From positions 62,001-126,000 of the forward strand of contig NZ_BNBY01000017.1 of assembly GCF_014656195.1 (NCBI RefSeq): DNA of 64,000 bases, in the 5' to 3' direction. The notes below the pieces were generated by a model that was not told the origin of the DNA, made no database searches, and was given only the letters and a program-made list of their open reading frames with translations. The translations under genes were made by a program, and so were the position numbers. This DNA comes from Kitasatospora xanthocidica. GTDB lineage: Bacteria > Actinomycetota > Actinomycetes > Streptomycetales > Streptomycetaceae. The number at the start of each line of letters is the position of its first letter. The stretch's first letter is position 1. This document shows, in pieces, positions 33,216 through 41,300 of this stretch.

Positions 33216-33319
33216 CAGGATGCAATCCCCGGCTCGATGCCCCGGACCCGGGCGGTCCGCGACGGTGGGAACGTCGGAGAACACCGGTCCGGCACCCACC
33301 CGTACAGAGGAAGGCCGCC

Positions 33320-34396
33320 GTGTTCGTCGCCTGGAGGGACCTGGGGTTCGCCAAGGGGCGGTTCGCCCTGATGGGGACCGTCATCGTACTGATCACCGTC
33401 CTGGTCGGCCTGCTGTCCGGGCTGACCGCCGGACTCGGCCGGCAGAACATCTCCGCGATCACCGGCCTGCCCGCCGACCACCTGGTCTTCGGCAAGCCCG
33501 CCGACGGACAGAAGCTCTCCTTCACCGACTCCCAGGTCACCCCCGACCAGTGGCAGGCCTGGGCCGGCGAGCCCGGCGTGACCTCCGCCCAGCCGCTCGG
33601 CATCACCACCACCAAGGCCGCCGCCGGGAAGCGCACCGCCGCGCTGTCCGCCTTCGGCGTCCCGGACGGCTCCCTGCTCGCCCCGCAGGGCCGCCGGATC
33701 GCCCCGGGGCAGGCGGTGCTGTCGAAGACCGCCGCCGCGAACCTGGGCGGACTCGCCCCGGGCGCCGACCTCACCCTGGCCGGGCACCCGCTGCGGGTCG
33801 CGGCCGTCGACGGCGACGCCGCCTACAGCCACACCCCGGTCGTCTGGACCAGCCTCACCGACTGGCAGGCCCTCGCCCCCGGCGGCACCGGCCACGCCAC
33901 CGTCATCGCCCTCGGCACGGCCGGCGGCACCGACCTCGCCGCCGCCGACGCCCGCCACGGCACCGAGACCCGCACCCGCGACGACGCCCTCGCCGCGATC
34001 GGCTCCTACACCTCGGAGAACGGCTCCCTGCAGCTGATGCGCGGCTTCCTGTTCGCCATCTCGGCGCTGGTGATCGGCGCGTTCTTCACCGTCTGGACGA
34101 TCCAGCGCAGCGGCGACATCGCCGTCCTCAAGGCCCTCGGCGCCTCCACCCGCTACCTGCTGCGCGACGCGCTCGGCCAGGCCGTCCTGCTCCTGCTGCT
34201 CGGTACGGCCGCCGGCACCGCGATCGCGCTCGGCGCCGGAGCGCTGATCGGCTCCGCGGTCCCGTTCGTCCTGGACGCCCCGACCCTGCTGCTGCCCGCC
34301 ACCGTCATGATCGCCCTCGGCGCGGTCGGCGCGGCCCTGTCCATCCGCCGGATCACCTCCGTCGACCCGCTGACCGCCCTGGGGAGCGCCCGATGA
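33320..34396 (+). CDS. ABC transporter permease (FtsX/MacB-like)
   Basis: 358-residue permease with one N-terminal helix (LMGTVIVLITVLVGLLSGLTAG), a periplasmic-type domain of about 200 residues and three C-terminal helices (FLFAISALVIGAFFTVWTI, VLLLLLGTAAGTAIALGAGALIG, LLPATVMIALGAVGAALSI). The cytoplasmic loop RSGDIAVLKALGASTRYLLRD is the FtsX-family hallmark. GTG start. Its TGA overlaps the ATPase start (ATGA). Likely acts in export or mechanotransmission rather than uptake. Confidence 0.9.
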   Translation: MFVAWRDLGFAKGRFALMGTVIVLITVLVGLLSGLTAGLGRQNISAITGLPADHLVFGKPADGQKLSFTDSQVTPDQWQAWAGEPGVTSAQPLGITTTKAAAGKRTAALSAFGVPDGSLLAPQGRRIAPGQAVLSKTAAANLGGLAPGADLTLAGHPLRVAAVDGDAAYSHTPVVWTSLTDWQALAPGGTGHATVIALGTAGGTDLAAADARHGTETRTRDDALAAIGSYTSENGSLQLMRGFLFAISALVIGAFFTVWTIQRSGDIAVLKALGASTRYLLRDALGQAVLLLLLGTAAGTAIALGAGALIGSAVPFVLDAPTLLLPATVMIALGAVGAALSIRRITSVDPLTALGSAR

Positions 34397-35076
34397 CTTT
34401 GGCCCTCGACCGCATCACCCTCACCTACCCGGACGGCGACGGCCGGCTCACCGCCCTCGACGACGTGTCACTGACCGTCCCCAAGGGCTCCATCACGGCC
34501 GTCGTCGGCCCGTCCGGCTCCGGCAAGTCCAGCCTGCTCGCGGTGGCCGCCACCCTGATCGCCCCGGACTCCGGGCGGGTCGTCGTCGACGGCACCGACA
34601 CCGCGGGCCTCACCCGCGCGGACCTCACCGCCCTGCGCCGCACCACCATCGGCATCGTCTTCCAGCAGGCCAACCTGCTGCCCTCGCTCACCGCCGCCGA
34701 ACAGCTCCAGGTGATGGCCCACCTCGACGGCCGCTCCCCCCGCGAAGCCCTCCCCCGCGCCCTGGACCTCCTGGACGCCGTCGGCCTCCGCGACCAGGCC
34801 GCCCGCCGCCCGCACCAGCTCTCCGGCGGCCAGCGCCAGCGCGTCAACATCGCCCGGGCCCTGATGAACGACCCCACGGTGCTCCTGGTGGACGAACCCA
34901 CCAGCGCCCTCGACCACGAACGCGGCGCCGCCGTCCTGGACCTGATCACCGAACTCACCCACCGCCGCGCCACCGCCACCGTCCTGGTCACCCACGACCG
35001 CACCCACCTGACGGCCGTCGACCAGATCGCCGAGGTCCACGACGGCCGGCTGACCCTGCCCGCGGCGGTGGCCTAG
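34393..35076 (+). CDS. ABC transporter ATP-binding protein (LolD/MacB-like)
   Basis: 227-residue ATPase partner of the FtsX-like permease. Walker A GPSGSGKSSLLAVAA, Q-loop IVFQQANLLPSLTAAEQLQV, signature QLSGGQRQRVNIARALM, Walker B VLLVDEPTSALDHERG, H-loop VTHDRTH. Translationally coupled to the permease. Its TAG shares the CTAG tetranucleotide with the stop of the convergent Uma2 gene, so the two genes overlap by four bases tail to tail. Confidence 0.93.
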   Translation: MTLALDRITLTYPDGDGRLTALDDVSLTVPKGSITAVVGPSGSGKSSLLAVAATLIAPDSGRVVVDGTDTAGLTRADLTALRRTTIGIVFQQANLLPSLTAAEQLQVMAHLDGRSPREALPRALDLLDAVGLRDQAARRPHQLSGGQRQRVNIARALMNDPTVLLVDEPTSALDHERGAAVLDLITELTHRRATATVLVTHDRTHLTAVDQIAEVHDGRLTLPAAVA

Positions 35077-35621
35077 GAGAACAGGGCGTCCACGCTCAAC
35101 GTGACCGAGGTCCCGGGCAGGGTGAACACCTGCCCGGGACCGTGCTCGACCCGCTTCCGGTACTCGCCGCCCTCGGGGGCGGTCAGCACCAGCACCCGCC
35201 GGCCGACCCGGTCCACGACCACGTACACCGGCACACCCGCCATCGCGTACGCGGCGGGCTTCCTGGTGAGGTCACTGCACAACGCCGCCGACGTCACCTC
35301 CAGCACCAGCCGGAAGACCTTCGGGTCGTAGCAGTTGTAGGCGACCATCTGATCGTCGCTCGCGGCATCGACGATCGACAGATCCGGCATCGCGAAGTCA
35401 TCCGGCCCAGTGGGCAACCAGATCGCAAGCCGCTGGACCGGCCAAGGACGTCCCTCGGTCATCCCGGCCTTGAAACAGGCGGCCATCACATCCGTCAGGA
35501 TCTCGGCGTGCCGCCCGTCCGGCAACGGCTCGACGGACACCTCACCACCGAGCACCTCCACCCGGAGCCCGGGAAAGCGCTCGAAGAGAACCTCGGCCAT
35601 GCCGAGCACGGAGTGCGGCAC
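35073..35621 (-). CDS. Uma2-family (DUF820) nuclease-like protein, copy 2
   Basis: 182-residue PD-(D/E)XK-fold protein. Putative catalytic pattern: FAMPDLSIVDA (Asp) and VFRLVLEVTSAAL (E-x-T in place of E-x-K) with the trailing KPAAYAMAGVPVYVVVD typical of the family. The GTG start at 35621 overlaps the TAG of the upstream paralogue (TAGTG), so the two are coupled. Uma2 proteins are abundant in actinobacteria, and no function is established. Confidence 0.85.
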   Translation of the reverse strand: MPHSVLGMAEVLFERFPGLRVEVLGGEVSVEPLPDGRHAEILTDVMAACFKAGMTEGRPWPVQRLAIWLPTGPDDFAMPDLSIVDAASDDQMVAYNCYDPKVFRLVLEVTSAALCSDLTRKPAAYAMAGVPVYVVVDRVGRRVLVLTAPEGGEYRKRVEHGPGQVFTLPGTSVTLSVDALFS

Positions 35622-36217
35622 TACTTCTTGGCCGTCAGCACGTCGTCCACCGAGAGCGTCACCGACGCACCGATGGACTCCGGCAGGGTGAACGACTGCC
35701 CGGGGTGGTGGACGGCGTGCACCCGGTATTCGCCGTCCTTGGGGTCGGTCAGCACCATCACCCGCTGGTTCGTCCGGTCCACGATGACGTAGACCGGCAC
35801 CCCGGCCGAGGCGTAAGCACCCGGCTTCTTCTTCAGGTCATTGCCGAGGTTCGAGGACGTCACCTCCAACACGAGCCGGAAGATTGCGGGATCGTAGGCC
35901 CCGTAGTCCAGGATCCGGTCATCGCAATCCGCGTCGGTGATCGCCAGATCCGGTTGCGCGTAGTCGAACGGTCCATCAGGCAGCCAGATGCCGATGTTCT
36001 GCCACACCTCGGTCTCGCCGCCGTCGAGCCCCGCGCGGTTGAACGCGCGATCGAAGCGCCTCACCGATCGGTCATGCCTCATATTCGGGGTGGGCGTCAC
36101 GGTGATTTCGCTCCCGATGATCTCGACCCGGTAGCCGGGGAGCTGCTCGGAGATCAGCTCGGCGGCTTCGAGCAGCGTCATCTGCTCGAAGGGCTCTTCC
36201 ACTGCTGCGGCGGACAT
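35621..36217 (-). CDS. Uma2-family (DUF820) nuclease-like protein, copy 1
   Basis: 198-residue paralogue of the following gene, with aligned features: FDYAQPDLAITDADCDDRI, IFRLVLEVTSSNLGNDLKKK and GAYASAGVPVYVIVD. Both end with the same TLSVD(D/A)(V/L)-type tail. ATG at 36217 with a strong AGGAGG site; a longer frame to 36253 is less likely. The pair looks like a tandem duplication that has diverged. Confidence 0.86.
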   Translation of the reverse strand: MSAAAVEEPFEQMTLLEAAELISEQLPGYRVEIIGSEITVTPTPNMRHDRSVRRFDRAFNRAGLDGGETEVWQNIGIWLPDGPFDYAQPDLAITDADCDDRILDYGAYDPAIFRLVLEVTSSNLGNDLKKKPGAYASAGVPVYVIVDRTNQRVMVLTDPKDGEYRVHAVHHPGQSFTLPESIGASVTLSVDDVLTAKK

Positions 36218-36317
36218 GGAATTCCTCCTGGCTGCCGATGTCGAGAGCATCATCGTAGAGCCCGGGCGTCCCCCGACGCCCGATCCTCCGCACTCACCCC
36301 ATCGGGTGGTTTGGCCG

Positions 36318-37028
36318 CTACCGAGCCCGCAGTCGCAGGGCCGGCCGCTCCGGTTCGGCCGCCTCTTCCTGGCCCGCCCAGAGGGAGCGGACGTGGCTGA
36401 GGTGGCGGGTCATGCAGGCCTCCGCCGCGTCGGCGTCGCCGGCGATCATCAGGTCGAGCAGTTCCAGGTGTTCCTCCGCCGAGGAGACCAGCTCGCCGCG
36501 CTCGTCGAGCCGGGTGAGGCCGTACAGCCGGGAGCGCTTGCGCAGGTCGCCGACGACGTCGACGAGTCGGGCGTTGCCGGCCAGGCCGAGCAGGTCGAGG
36601 TGGAACTGCCGGTCGGCTTCCAGGTAGCCGATCAGGTCGTGCTTGCGGGCGGCGGCGACGATGGCCTCGGCCTGCGGGCGCAGCCGTTCCAGCTGGTCCT
36701 CGGTCGCGGTGCGGGTGACCCGGCCGATGGTCGGGACCTCGATCAGGGCGCGGATCTCGGTGTAGTCGTCGAGGTCGCGTTCGGTGAGCTCGGTGACCCG
36801 GAAGCCCTTGTTGCGGACGGCTTCGACCAGGCCTTCGCGGGCGAGGTCGAGCATGGCCTCGCGGACGGGGGTGGCGGAGACGCCGAAGTCGGCGGCGAGG
36901 GCGGGGGCCGAGTAGACGACGCCGGGGCGCAGTTCGCCGGAGATCAGGGCGGCCCGGAGTGCGTGGGCGACCTGGTCGCGAAGCCGCTCCTGGACGGAGA
37001 TCAGGGTGCGGGGTTTGAGGTCGGCCAT
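36318..37028 (-). CDS. GntR-family regulator, FadR subfamily (FCD domain)
   Basis: 236-residue regulator. The winged helix (residues about 10-75) includes the recognition stretch APALAADFGVSATPVREAML and the wing VRNKGFRVTELTERDL. The FCD ligand domain keeps metal-binding residues in ADRQFHLDLL, SAEEHLELLDL and MTRHLSHVRSLW. ATG at 37028 behind GGAGGA; the frame continues upstream but without similarity. A copy of the regulon motif (site F, 37061-37078) lies 32 bp upstream, and the same motif precedes the protease, peptide-uptake and hydroxyproline genes. FCD regulators commonly sense small carboxylates, so a pathway intermediate is a plausible ligand. Regulator of the set: inference. Confidence 0.9.
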   Translation of the reverse strand: MADLKPRTLISVQERLRDQVAHALRAALISGELRPGVVYSAPALAADFGVSATPVREAMLDLAREGLVEAVRNKGFRVTELTERDLDDYTEIRALIEVPTIGRVTRTATEDQLERLRPQAEAIVAAARKHDLIGYLEADRQFHLDLLGLAGNARLVDVVGDLRKRSRLYGLTRLDERGELVSSAEEHLELLDLMIAGDADAAEACMTRHLSHVRSLWAGQEEAAEPERPALRLRAR

Positions 37029-37060
37029 GGTGTTCCTCCGGGTGGGTGCAGAACACCAGC

Positions 37061-37078
37061 GTACAATGTCACGTTGCG
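37061..37078 (-). promoter_or_regulatory. Regulon motif site F (gntR promoter)
   Basis: CGCAACGTGACATTGTAC read towards gntR. The 3' part GTGACATTGTAC matches the core GTGAMATNTYAC. Suggests autoregulation. Confidence 0.55.
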
Positions 37079-37219
37079 TTGCGTGCGCAACCGTCCGTGA
37101 TTCGAACGGTCCGTCAAGCCCGCCGACGCTCATGGTGGCAGCGCGCCGTCGGCCGTGACAACGGCCGACGGCACACGATCTGCCACGCCGGACGGGCTAC
37201 GGGGTGACGGCGGCGCCGG

Positions 37220-38134
37220 TCACGCCGCCCGGAACTGCGCGACCAGCGCGGTCAGGCTCGCCGCGCCGTTCCCGGCCTCCACGCCCCGCCGGAACGTCTC
37301 CGCCAGCAGTGCCGGCAGCGCGCTGTCCACCCCTGAGGCCTCCGCGGTGTGCCGTACGTGTTCGATGCTGGCGAGCCCCATCGCGAGCCGGTCGACGTCC
37401 CCGCGGTGGTCCCCGGCGGTGATCCGCGGCGCGTAGAACGCCTGGAAGCCGGGCAGCGAGGCGGCCGTCGAGCTGAGGTACGGCAGGAAGTCCTCGGCGG
37501 AGATGCCGTTGGCCTCGGCGATCGCCGTGGCGTGCAGGTAGCCGACCAGGGAGGTCCAGAAGAGGTCCATCTGGATCTGGTAGTACAGCTGGGCCAGCCC
37601 GGGGTCGTCGCCCCGGTAGTCGGCGCCGGTGAGCACTTCGAGCGCGGCCCGGTGCCGCTGGAACAGGTCGACCGGCCCGCTGTAGAAGGTGGAGGACTCG
37701 GGGCTGCCGATGCCGGACGGCGGCACCTGCACCCCGCCGGTCAGGTGTCCGGCGCCGTGTCCGGCGAGCCGGCGGGCGGCTTCGCGGGCCCGCTCGGGGG
37801 TGTCGGAGCTGAGGTTGACGACGGCCCTGCCCTTCAGCACCGCCGGGTCCAGCGGGTCCAGCACGGCGAACACCGCGTCGTAGTCGGTGAGGCTGAGGAC
37901 GACCAGCTCGTTCGCGGCCACCGCCGCCTCCGCGCTCGGCGCGGACCGCGCGCCGCGGGCCACGAGTTCGGCGGCCCGCTCGGCGGTGCGGTTCCACACC
38001 GTGACGGCGTACCCGGCGTCCAGGTACGCCCCGGCCATGGCCTGTCCCATCGGGCCGAGCCCGATCACCGTCACCGATCGCTCCGACCGCTCCTGCCGGC
38101 CCTGCTGCTCCTGCCGCTTCTGCTCGACGGACAT
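37220..38134 (-). CDS. NAD(P)-dependent imine-reductase-like oxidoreductase
   Basis: 304-residue dehydrogenase of the 6-phosphogluconate/3-hydroxyisobutyrate dehydrogenase superfamily. The Rossmann loop is VTVIGLGPMGQAMAGAYLDAGY with VWNRTAERA after the second strand, which indicates NADPH preference (Arg after Asn). The C-terminal helical domain contains YYQIQMDLFWTSLVGYLHA, similar to bacterial imine reductases. ATG at 38134. Divergent from a TetR gene, with TetR-type sites between. Substrate unknown. Confidence 0.85.
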   Translation of the reverse strand: MSVEQKRQEQQGRQERSERSVTVIGLGPMGQAMAGAYLDAGYAVTVWNRTAERAAELVARGARSAPSAEAAVAANELVVLSLTDYDAVFAVLDPLDPAVLKGRAVVNLSSDTPERAREAARRLAGHGAGHLTGGVQVPPSGIGSPESSTFYSGPVDLFQRHRAALEVLTGADYRGDDPGLAQLYYQIQMDLFWTSLVGYLHATAIAEANGISAEDFLPYLSSTAASLPGFQAFYAPRITAGDHRGDVDRLAMGLASIEHVRHTAEASGVDSALPALLAETFRRGVEAGNGAASLTALVAQFRAA

Positions 38135-38150
38135 ACGGATTCCCCTCCGC

Positions 38151-38215
38151 TAGAACGAACGCTCTATCCAGAACAACGGGGCTGACGCTAACACAGCTCT
38201 GGAACGAACGCTCTA
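38151..38215. promoter_or_regulatory. Two copies of a TetR-type operator
   Basis: TAGAACGAACGCTCTA (38151-38166) and GGAACGAACGCTCTA (38201-38215) share GAACGAACGCTCTAT. Each is an imperfect palindrome (TAGAACG-AA-CGCTCTA). They flank the divergent promoters of the oxidoreductase and tetR genes. Confidence 0.78.
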
Positions 38216-38241
38216 TTCAATTCATCGGCTAGGATCGCGCC

Positions 38242-38850
38242 GTGAAGACGCCCGAGAGGACCGAGACGCCCGAGAAGACCACCCCCGTCGGCACCCGCGA
38301 GCGGATCGTCCGGGCCACCTCCCGGCTGCTGCAGCGCCAGGGGTACGAGGGCACCGGGATCAAGCAGATCTCCCGCGAGGCCGAGGCCACCCTCGGTTCC
38401 GTCTACCACTTCTTCCCGGGCGGGAAGCAGGAGCTGGCCGCCGAGGCGATCCGGCACGGGGACGAGGAGTTCGCCGTCCTGCTGCGCGCCGGGCTGGGCT
38501 CCTCGGCGGACATCGGCGAGGCGGTCGTCACCTGCACCGGGATGCTCGCCCGGGAGCTGCGCGCCTCCGACTGGCAGGACGGCTGCCCGATCAGCAGCAC
38601 CGCCCTGGAGACGGTCGGCCGCGCGCCGGCGATCGAGCAGGCGGTGGCCGCGGCCTTCGCCAACTGGCGGGCCATCGTGACGGAACACCTGGTCGCGGCG
38701 GGCATCGGCGCGGAGGACGCCCGCGAACTGGCCGGTACGGTCGTCAGCACCCTGGAGGGCGCCGAGCTCGCCGCCCAGATCGCCCGCAGCGAGGAGCCCC
38801 TGCTGGTCACCGGCAAGCACCTGGCCCGGCTGCTCGCGACCTACCGCTGA
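38242..38850 (+). CDS. TetR-family regulator
   Basis: 202-residue repressor. The N-terminal helix-turn-helix is TRERIVRATSRLLQRQGYEG followed by IKQISREAEATLGSVYHFFPGGKQEL. The C-terminal helical domain (TetR_C type, with QDGCPISSTALE) resembles the YxaF/LmrA group, which respond to flavonoid-like or hydrophobic compounds. GTG start at 38242. Likely represses the divergent oxidoreductase and itself through the sites at 38151-38215. Confidence 0.9.
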   Translation: MKTPERTETPEKTTPVGTRERIVRATSRLLQRQGYEGTGIKQISREAEATLGSVYHFFPGGKQELAAEAIRHGDEEFAVLLRAGLGSSADIGEAVVTCTGMLARELRASDWQDGCPISSTALETVGRAPAIEQAVAAAFANWRAIVTEHLVAAGIGAEDARELAGTVVSTLEGAELAAQIARSEEPLLVTGKHLARLLATYR

Positions 38851-38869
38851 CCGCACCCGAGGACGCGAA

Positions 38870-38912
38870 GGAGCCGGCCCGGTGGGGGATCCCTTCCCAC
38901 CGGGCCGGCTCC
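38870..38912. terminator. Terminator of tetR
   Basis: Arms GGAGCCGGCCCGGTGGG (38870-38886) and its perfect complement (38896-38912) around nine bases. Confidence 0.85.
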
Positions 38913-38950
38913 GGCCTCACGACTCCCGAACACCGTCAGGAGCAACCGCC

Positions 38951-39277
38951 TTGGGCATCGAGATCGCCCTGTACGACGGCCGACCGGACAGGGCCCGGAC
39001 CACCGGCCCGCTGCACCTCTCGATCGACCACGGCGACGCGCTCGCCGACGCGCTCGCCGCGCACACCCGCCCGTCCGAGCACCGGCTCGGCCGGATCGAC
39101 CCGTACCGCGACACCTACCTCAACGAGCAGGAGGCGGCGGCCGCCTTCGAGGAGGCCACCGCGCTGCTCGCCCGCTGCACCACCGAGGCGCAGCGGGCCG
39201 CGGTCCGGGACCTGCGCAACCTGCTCGCCAACTGTGCGGCCACACCCGGCAGTTGGCTCTGCTTCATCGGCGACTGA
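38951..39277 (+). CDS. Small hypothetical protein
   Basis: 108-residue cytosolic protein, not recognised. With a TTG start at 38951 (AGGAG site eight bases upstream) it begins GIEIALYDGRPDRART; the open frame continues to 38882 without a ribosome site and inside the upstream terminator region. It is acidic and helical, with LRNLLANCAATPGSWLCFIG at the C-terminus. Its stop is 39 bp from the stop of the convergent cyclodeaminase-like gene. No signal peptide or membrane segment. Confidence 0.6.
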   Translation: MGIEIALYDGRPDRARTTGPLHLSIDHGDALADALAAHTRPSEHRLGRIDPYRDTYLNEQEAAAAFEEATALLARCTTEAQRAAVRDLRNLLANCAATPGSWLCFIGD

Positions 39278-39315
39278 GCAGCCGGGCAGCACTGGGACAC
39301 CGCCGCCCGCCGCCG

Positions 39316-40275
39316 CTACGACGACGGCTCTCCCGCCGCCCGGTACACCTCCGCCGCGACCGCCAGGTCCTCCCAGGCCATCCCGACGCTCTTGAAGAAC
39401 CGCGGCCGCCCGGCCGGCACCAGCGCGTCGCCGCGCACCAGCTCGGCGAGGTTCCACAGTTGCCGTCCGGCCACGCCCGCCATCAGCAGGTCCCCGGCCT
39501 CCCGGGCCGCGACCGAGCGCGCCTCCACGTACAGCTCGGCGCGCCCGACCAGCGCCTCGTCGACCTCCCGCGCGTCCGGCTCGTGCGAGCCGACCGCCGC
39601 GACCGCCGCGTGCGCGGGCACCAGCGTGCCGTCGAACAGCGGCGTGCGCGCGGTGGTGCAGCAGACCACCAGGTCCGCCTCGGCGACCGCCTCCGGCCCG
39701 CCGACACCGGCCCTCAGGCCGAGCCGCCGCCCGTACGCGGCCAGGGCCGCGGCCCGCTCGGGGTGGCGCGCGACGACCGTGAGCCGGGTCAGCGGCCGTA
39801 CGGTCAGCAGCGCGTCGAGGTGTCCGTACGCCTGCGGTCCGGAGCCGAACACCACCAGGTGTCCGGCTTCCGGCACCGCCAGCCGCCGCAGCGCCGCGGC
39901 GGTGACGGCCGGCGTGCGCAGCGCGGTGAGCGCGGCGCCGTCCAGGAGGGCGAGCGGTTGCAGGGTGGGGCCGTCCAGCAGCAGGTAGCTGCCGGTGATC
40001 CGGGGCAGCCCGTGCTCCGGGTTGGCGGGCGCGACTCCGGCGATCTTCACGCCGGCGTACGGCCCGGCGGCGGCCGGCATCATCAGCAGCTCACCGGCCG
40101 GCACCGGAACGGCGGACCGGGCGGGTGCCGCTTCGGGGTCGAACCCGTTCAGCAGCACCCGCTCGATCGCCCCCACCGCGTCGGCGGGCCCGACTCCGCC
40201 GGTGCCCGGGACGGCGTACTGGAGCGGCACAAGCGCCGTTCCGGGCCGTGCGGTTGGACTCTCGACGGGACTCAC
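39316..40275 (-). CDS. Ornithine cyclodeaminase/mu-crystallin-family reductase
   Basis: 319-residue NAD(P)-dependent enzyme. The substrate-side region has MMPAAAGPYAGVKIAGVAPAN, the nucleotide fold is HLVVFGSGPQAYGHLDALL, and AAVGSHEPDAREVD carries the conserved Asp. In hydroxyproline clusters family members act as delta-1-pyrroline-2-carboxylate reductase giving L-proline; that is the likeliest role here. True ornithine cyclodeaminase or an alanine dehydrogenase-like activity cannot be excluded. GTG at 40275 overlaps the upstream TGA (GTGA). Last gene of the operon that starts at 44818. Confidence 0.85.
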   Translation of the reverse strand: MSPVESPTARPGTALVPLQYAVPGTGGVGPADAVGAIERVLLNGFDPEAAPARSAVPVPAGELLMMPAAAGPYAGVKIAGVAPANPEHGLPRITGSYLLLDGPTLQPLALLDGAALTALRTPAVTAAALRRLAVPEAGHLVVFGSGPQAYGHLDALLTVRPLTRLTVVARHPERAAALAAYGRRLGLRAGVGGPEAVAEADLVVCCTTARTPLFDGTLVPAHAAVAAVGSHEPDAREVDEALVGRAELYVEARSVAAREAGDLLMAGVAGRQLWNLAELVRGDALVPAGRPRFFKSVGMAWEDLAVAAEVYRAAGEPSS

Positions 40276-41300
40276 AGCAGGAATCCCGTCCCCAGGTCGT
40301 CGCCCGGTTCGAGCACGAAGCCGTGCTCGCCGGTGCGGAAGGCCGTCCCGCTGACCTCGGTGACGACGCCCGCGCCGAGGGGGTCGCCGCCGGGGAGCAC
40401 CAGGCCGGTGAAGACCGTGCCGATGACCGACTCGTGCCGCAGCGGCTCCCCCGGGGCCAGCCGGCCCTCGGCGGCGAGCACCGCGAGCCGGGCGGAGGTG
40501 CCGGAGCCGCAGGGCGAGCGGTCGATCTGCCCGTCCGCGAAGACGGTGACGTTCCGCTGGTTCAACACGCCGTCTTCCGAGGGGAGTTCATCGTAGAGGA
40601 TCACCCCGTACACGCCGGACAGCCGGGGGTCGGTGGGGTGCGCCACCGCCTCCTCCCCGGCCAGTGCCGCCCTGATCTCCCGCCCCAGGGCGGTGAGTTC
40701 GGGCAGCTGCGCCGCTTCCACCGCCAGCCCCAGGGCGGCGGCCGGGACGGAGGCGTAGCAGGCGCCGGAGTGCGCCACCGCGACCTCCACCGTGCCGCGC
40801 GAGGTCCGCACCGGGAGCTTCAGCGCGCTCACCCGGGTGGGCACGTTGCGGAAGGTCACTCCGGTGGTGCGCCCGCCGGTGCGGTGCACCAGCGCGGTGA
40901 CCCGGCCGGAGGGCACGTCGATCCGCACCCGGGCCACGCCGTCCGCGGGGGCCGCGACCAGCCCGGAGTCGACGGCCCACGCGCCGAGCGCGATGGTGCC
41001 GTGCCCGCAGGCGGTCGAGTAGCCGTCCTTGTGCCAGAACAGCACGCCCAGGTGCGCCTCGTCGTCGTCCGGCGGCACCAGGAAGCCGCCGTACATCCCG
41101 GCGTGTCCGCGCGGTTCGCGGGTGAGCAGCCGCCGGACGTCGTCCAGGGCGCCGGGCCGCGGGGCGGTGGCGGTGCCGCCCGCGCCGAGGGCGATGGCCC
41201 GCCGTTCGGCGACGGTGTCGCCGGGGATCACCGGTGCGCCATCCAGCACGATCCGGAACGGCTCTCCGGCGGTGTGGTAGTCGACGGTGCGGACGTACAT
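40272..41300 (-). CDS. Proline-racemase-family protein, second copy
   Basis: 342-residue member of the proline racemase/4-hydroxyproline epimerase/3-hydroxyproline dehydratase family. The first catalytic position is Cys in STACGHGTIALG, the second is Cys in DRSPCGSGTSARL. Two cysteines indicate racemase or epimerase chemistry; the trans-3-hydroxyproline dehydratases have Thr or Ser at one position. The N-terminus reads RTVDYHTAGEPFRIV (3-hydroxyproline-type, versus DSHTEGMPTRV in the other copy), so it is not a recent duplicate. ATG at 41300 overlaps the ALDH stop (TGATG). Adjacent to the reductase gene, which suggests work on proline or 3-hydroxyproline. Confidence 0.85.
   Translation of the reverse strand: MYVRTVDYHTAGEPFRIVLDGAPVIPGDTVAERRAIALGAGGTATAPRPGALDDVRRLLTREPRGHAGMYGGFLVPPDDDEAHLGVLFWHKDGYSTACGHGTIALGAWAVDSGLVAAPADGVARVRIDVPSGRVTALVHRTGGRTTGVTFRNVPTRVSALKLPVRTSRGTVEVAVAHSGACYASVPAAALGLAVEAAQLPELTALGREIRAALAGEEAVAHPTDPRLSGVYGVILYDELPSEDGVLNQRNVTVFADGQIDRSPCGSGTSARLAVLAAEGRLAPGEPLRHESVIGTVFTGLVLPGGDPLGAGVVTEVSGTAFRTGEHGFVLEPGDDLGTGFLL

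Noticed and set aside
33251..34360. Plus-strand frame extending upstream from the ABC ATPase through the permease
   Set aside because: The permease is read in another frame with clear helices; the extension is Arg/Pro-rich shadow.
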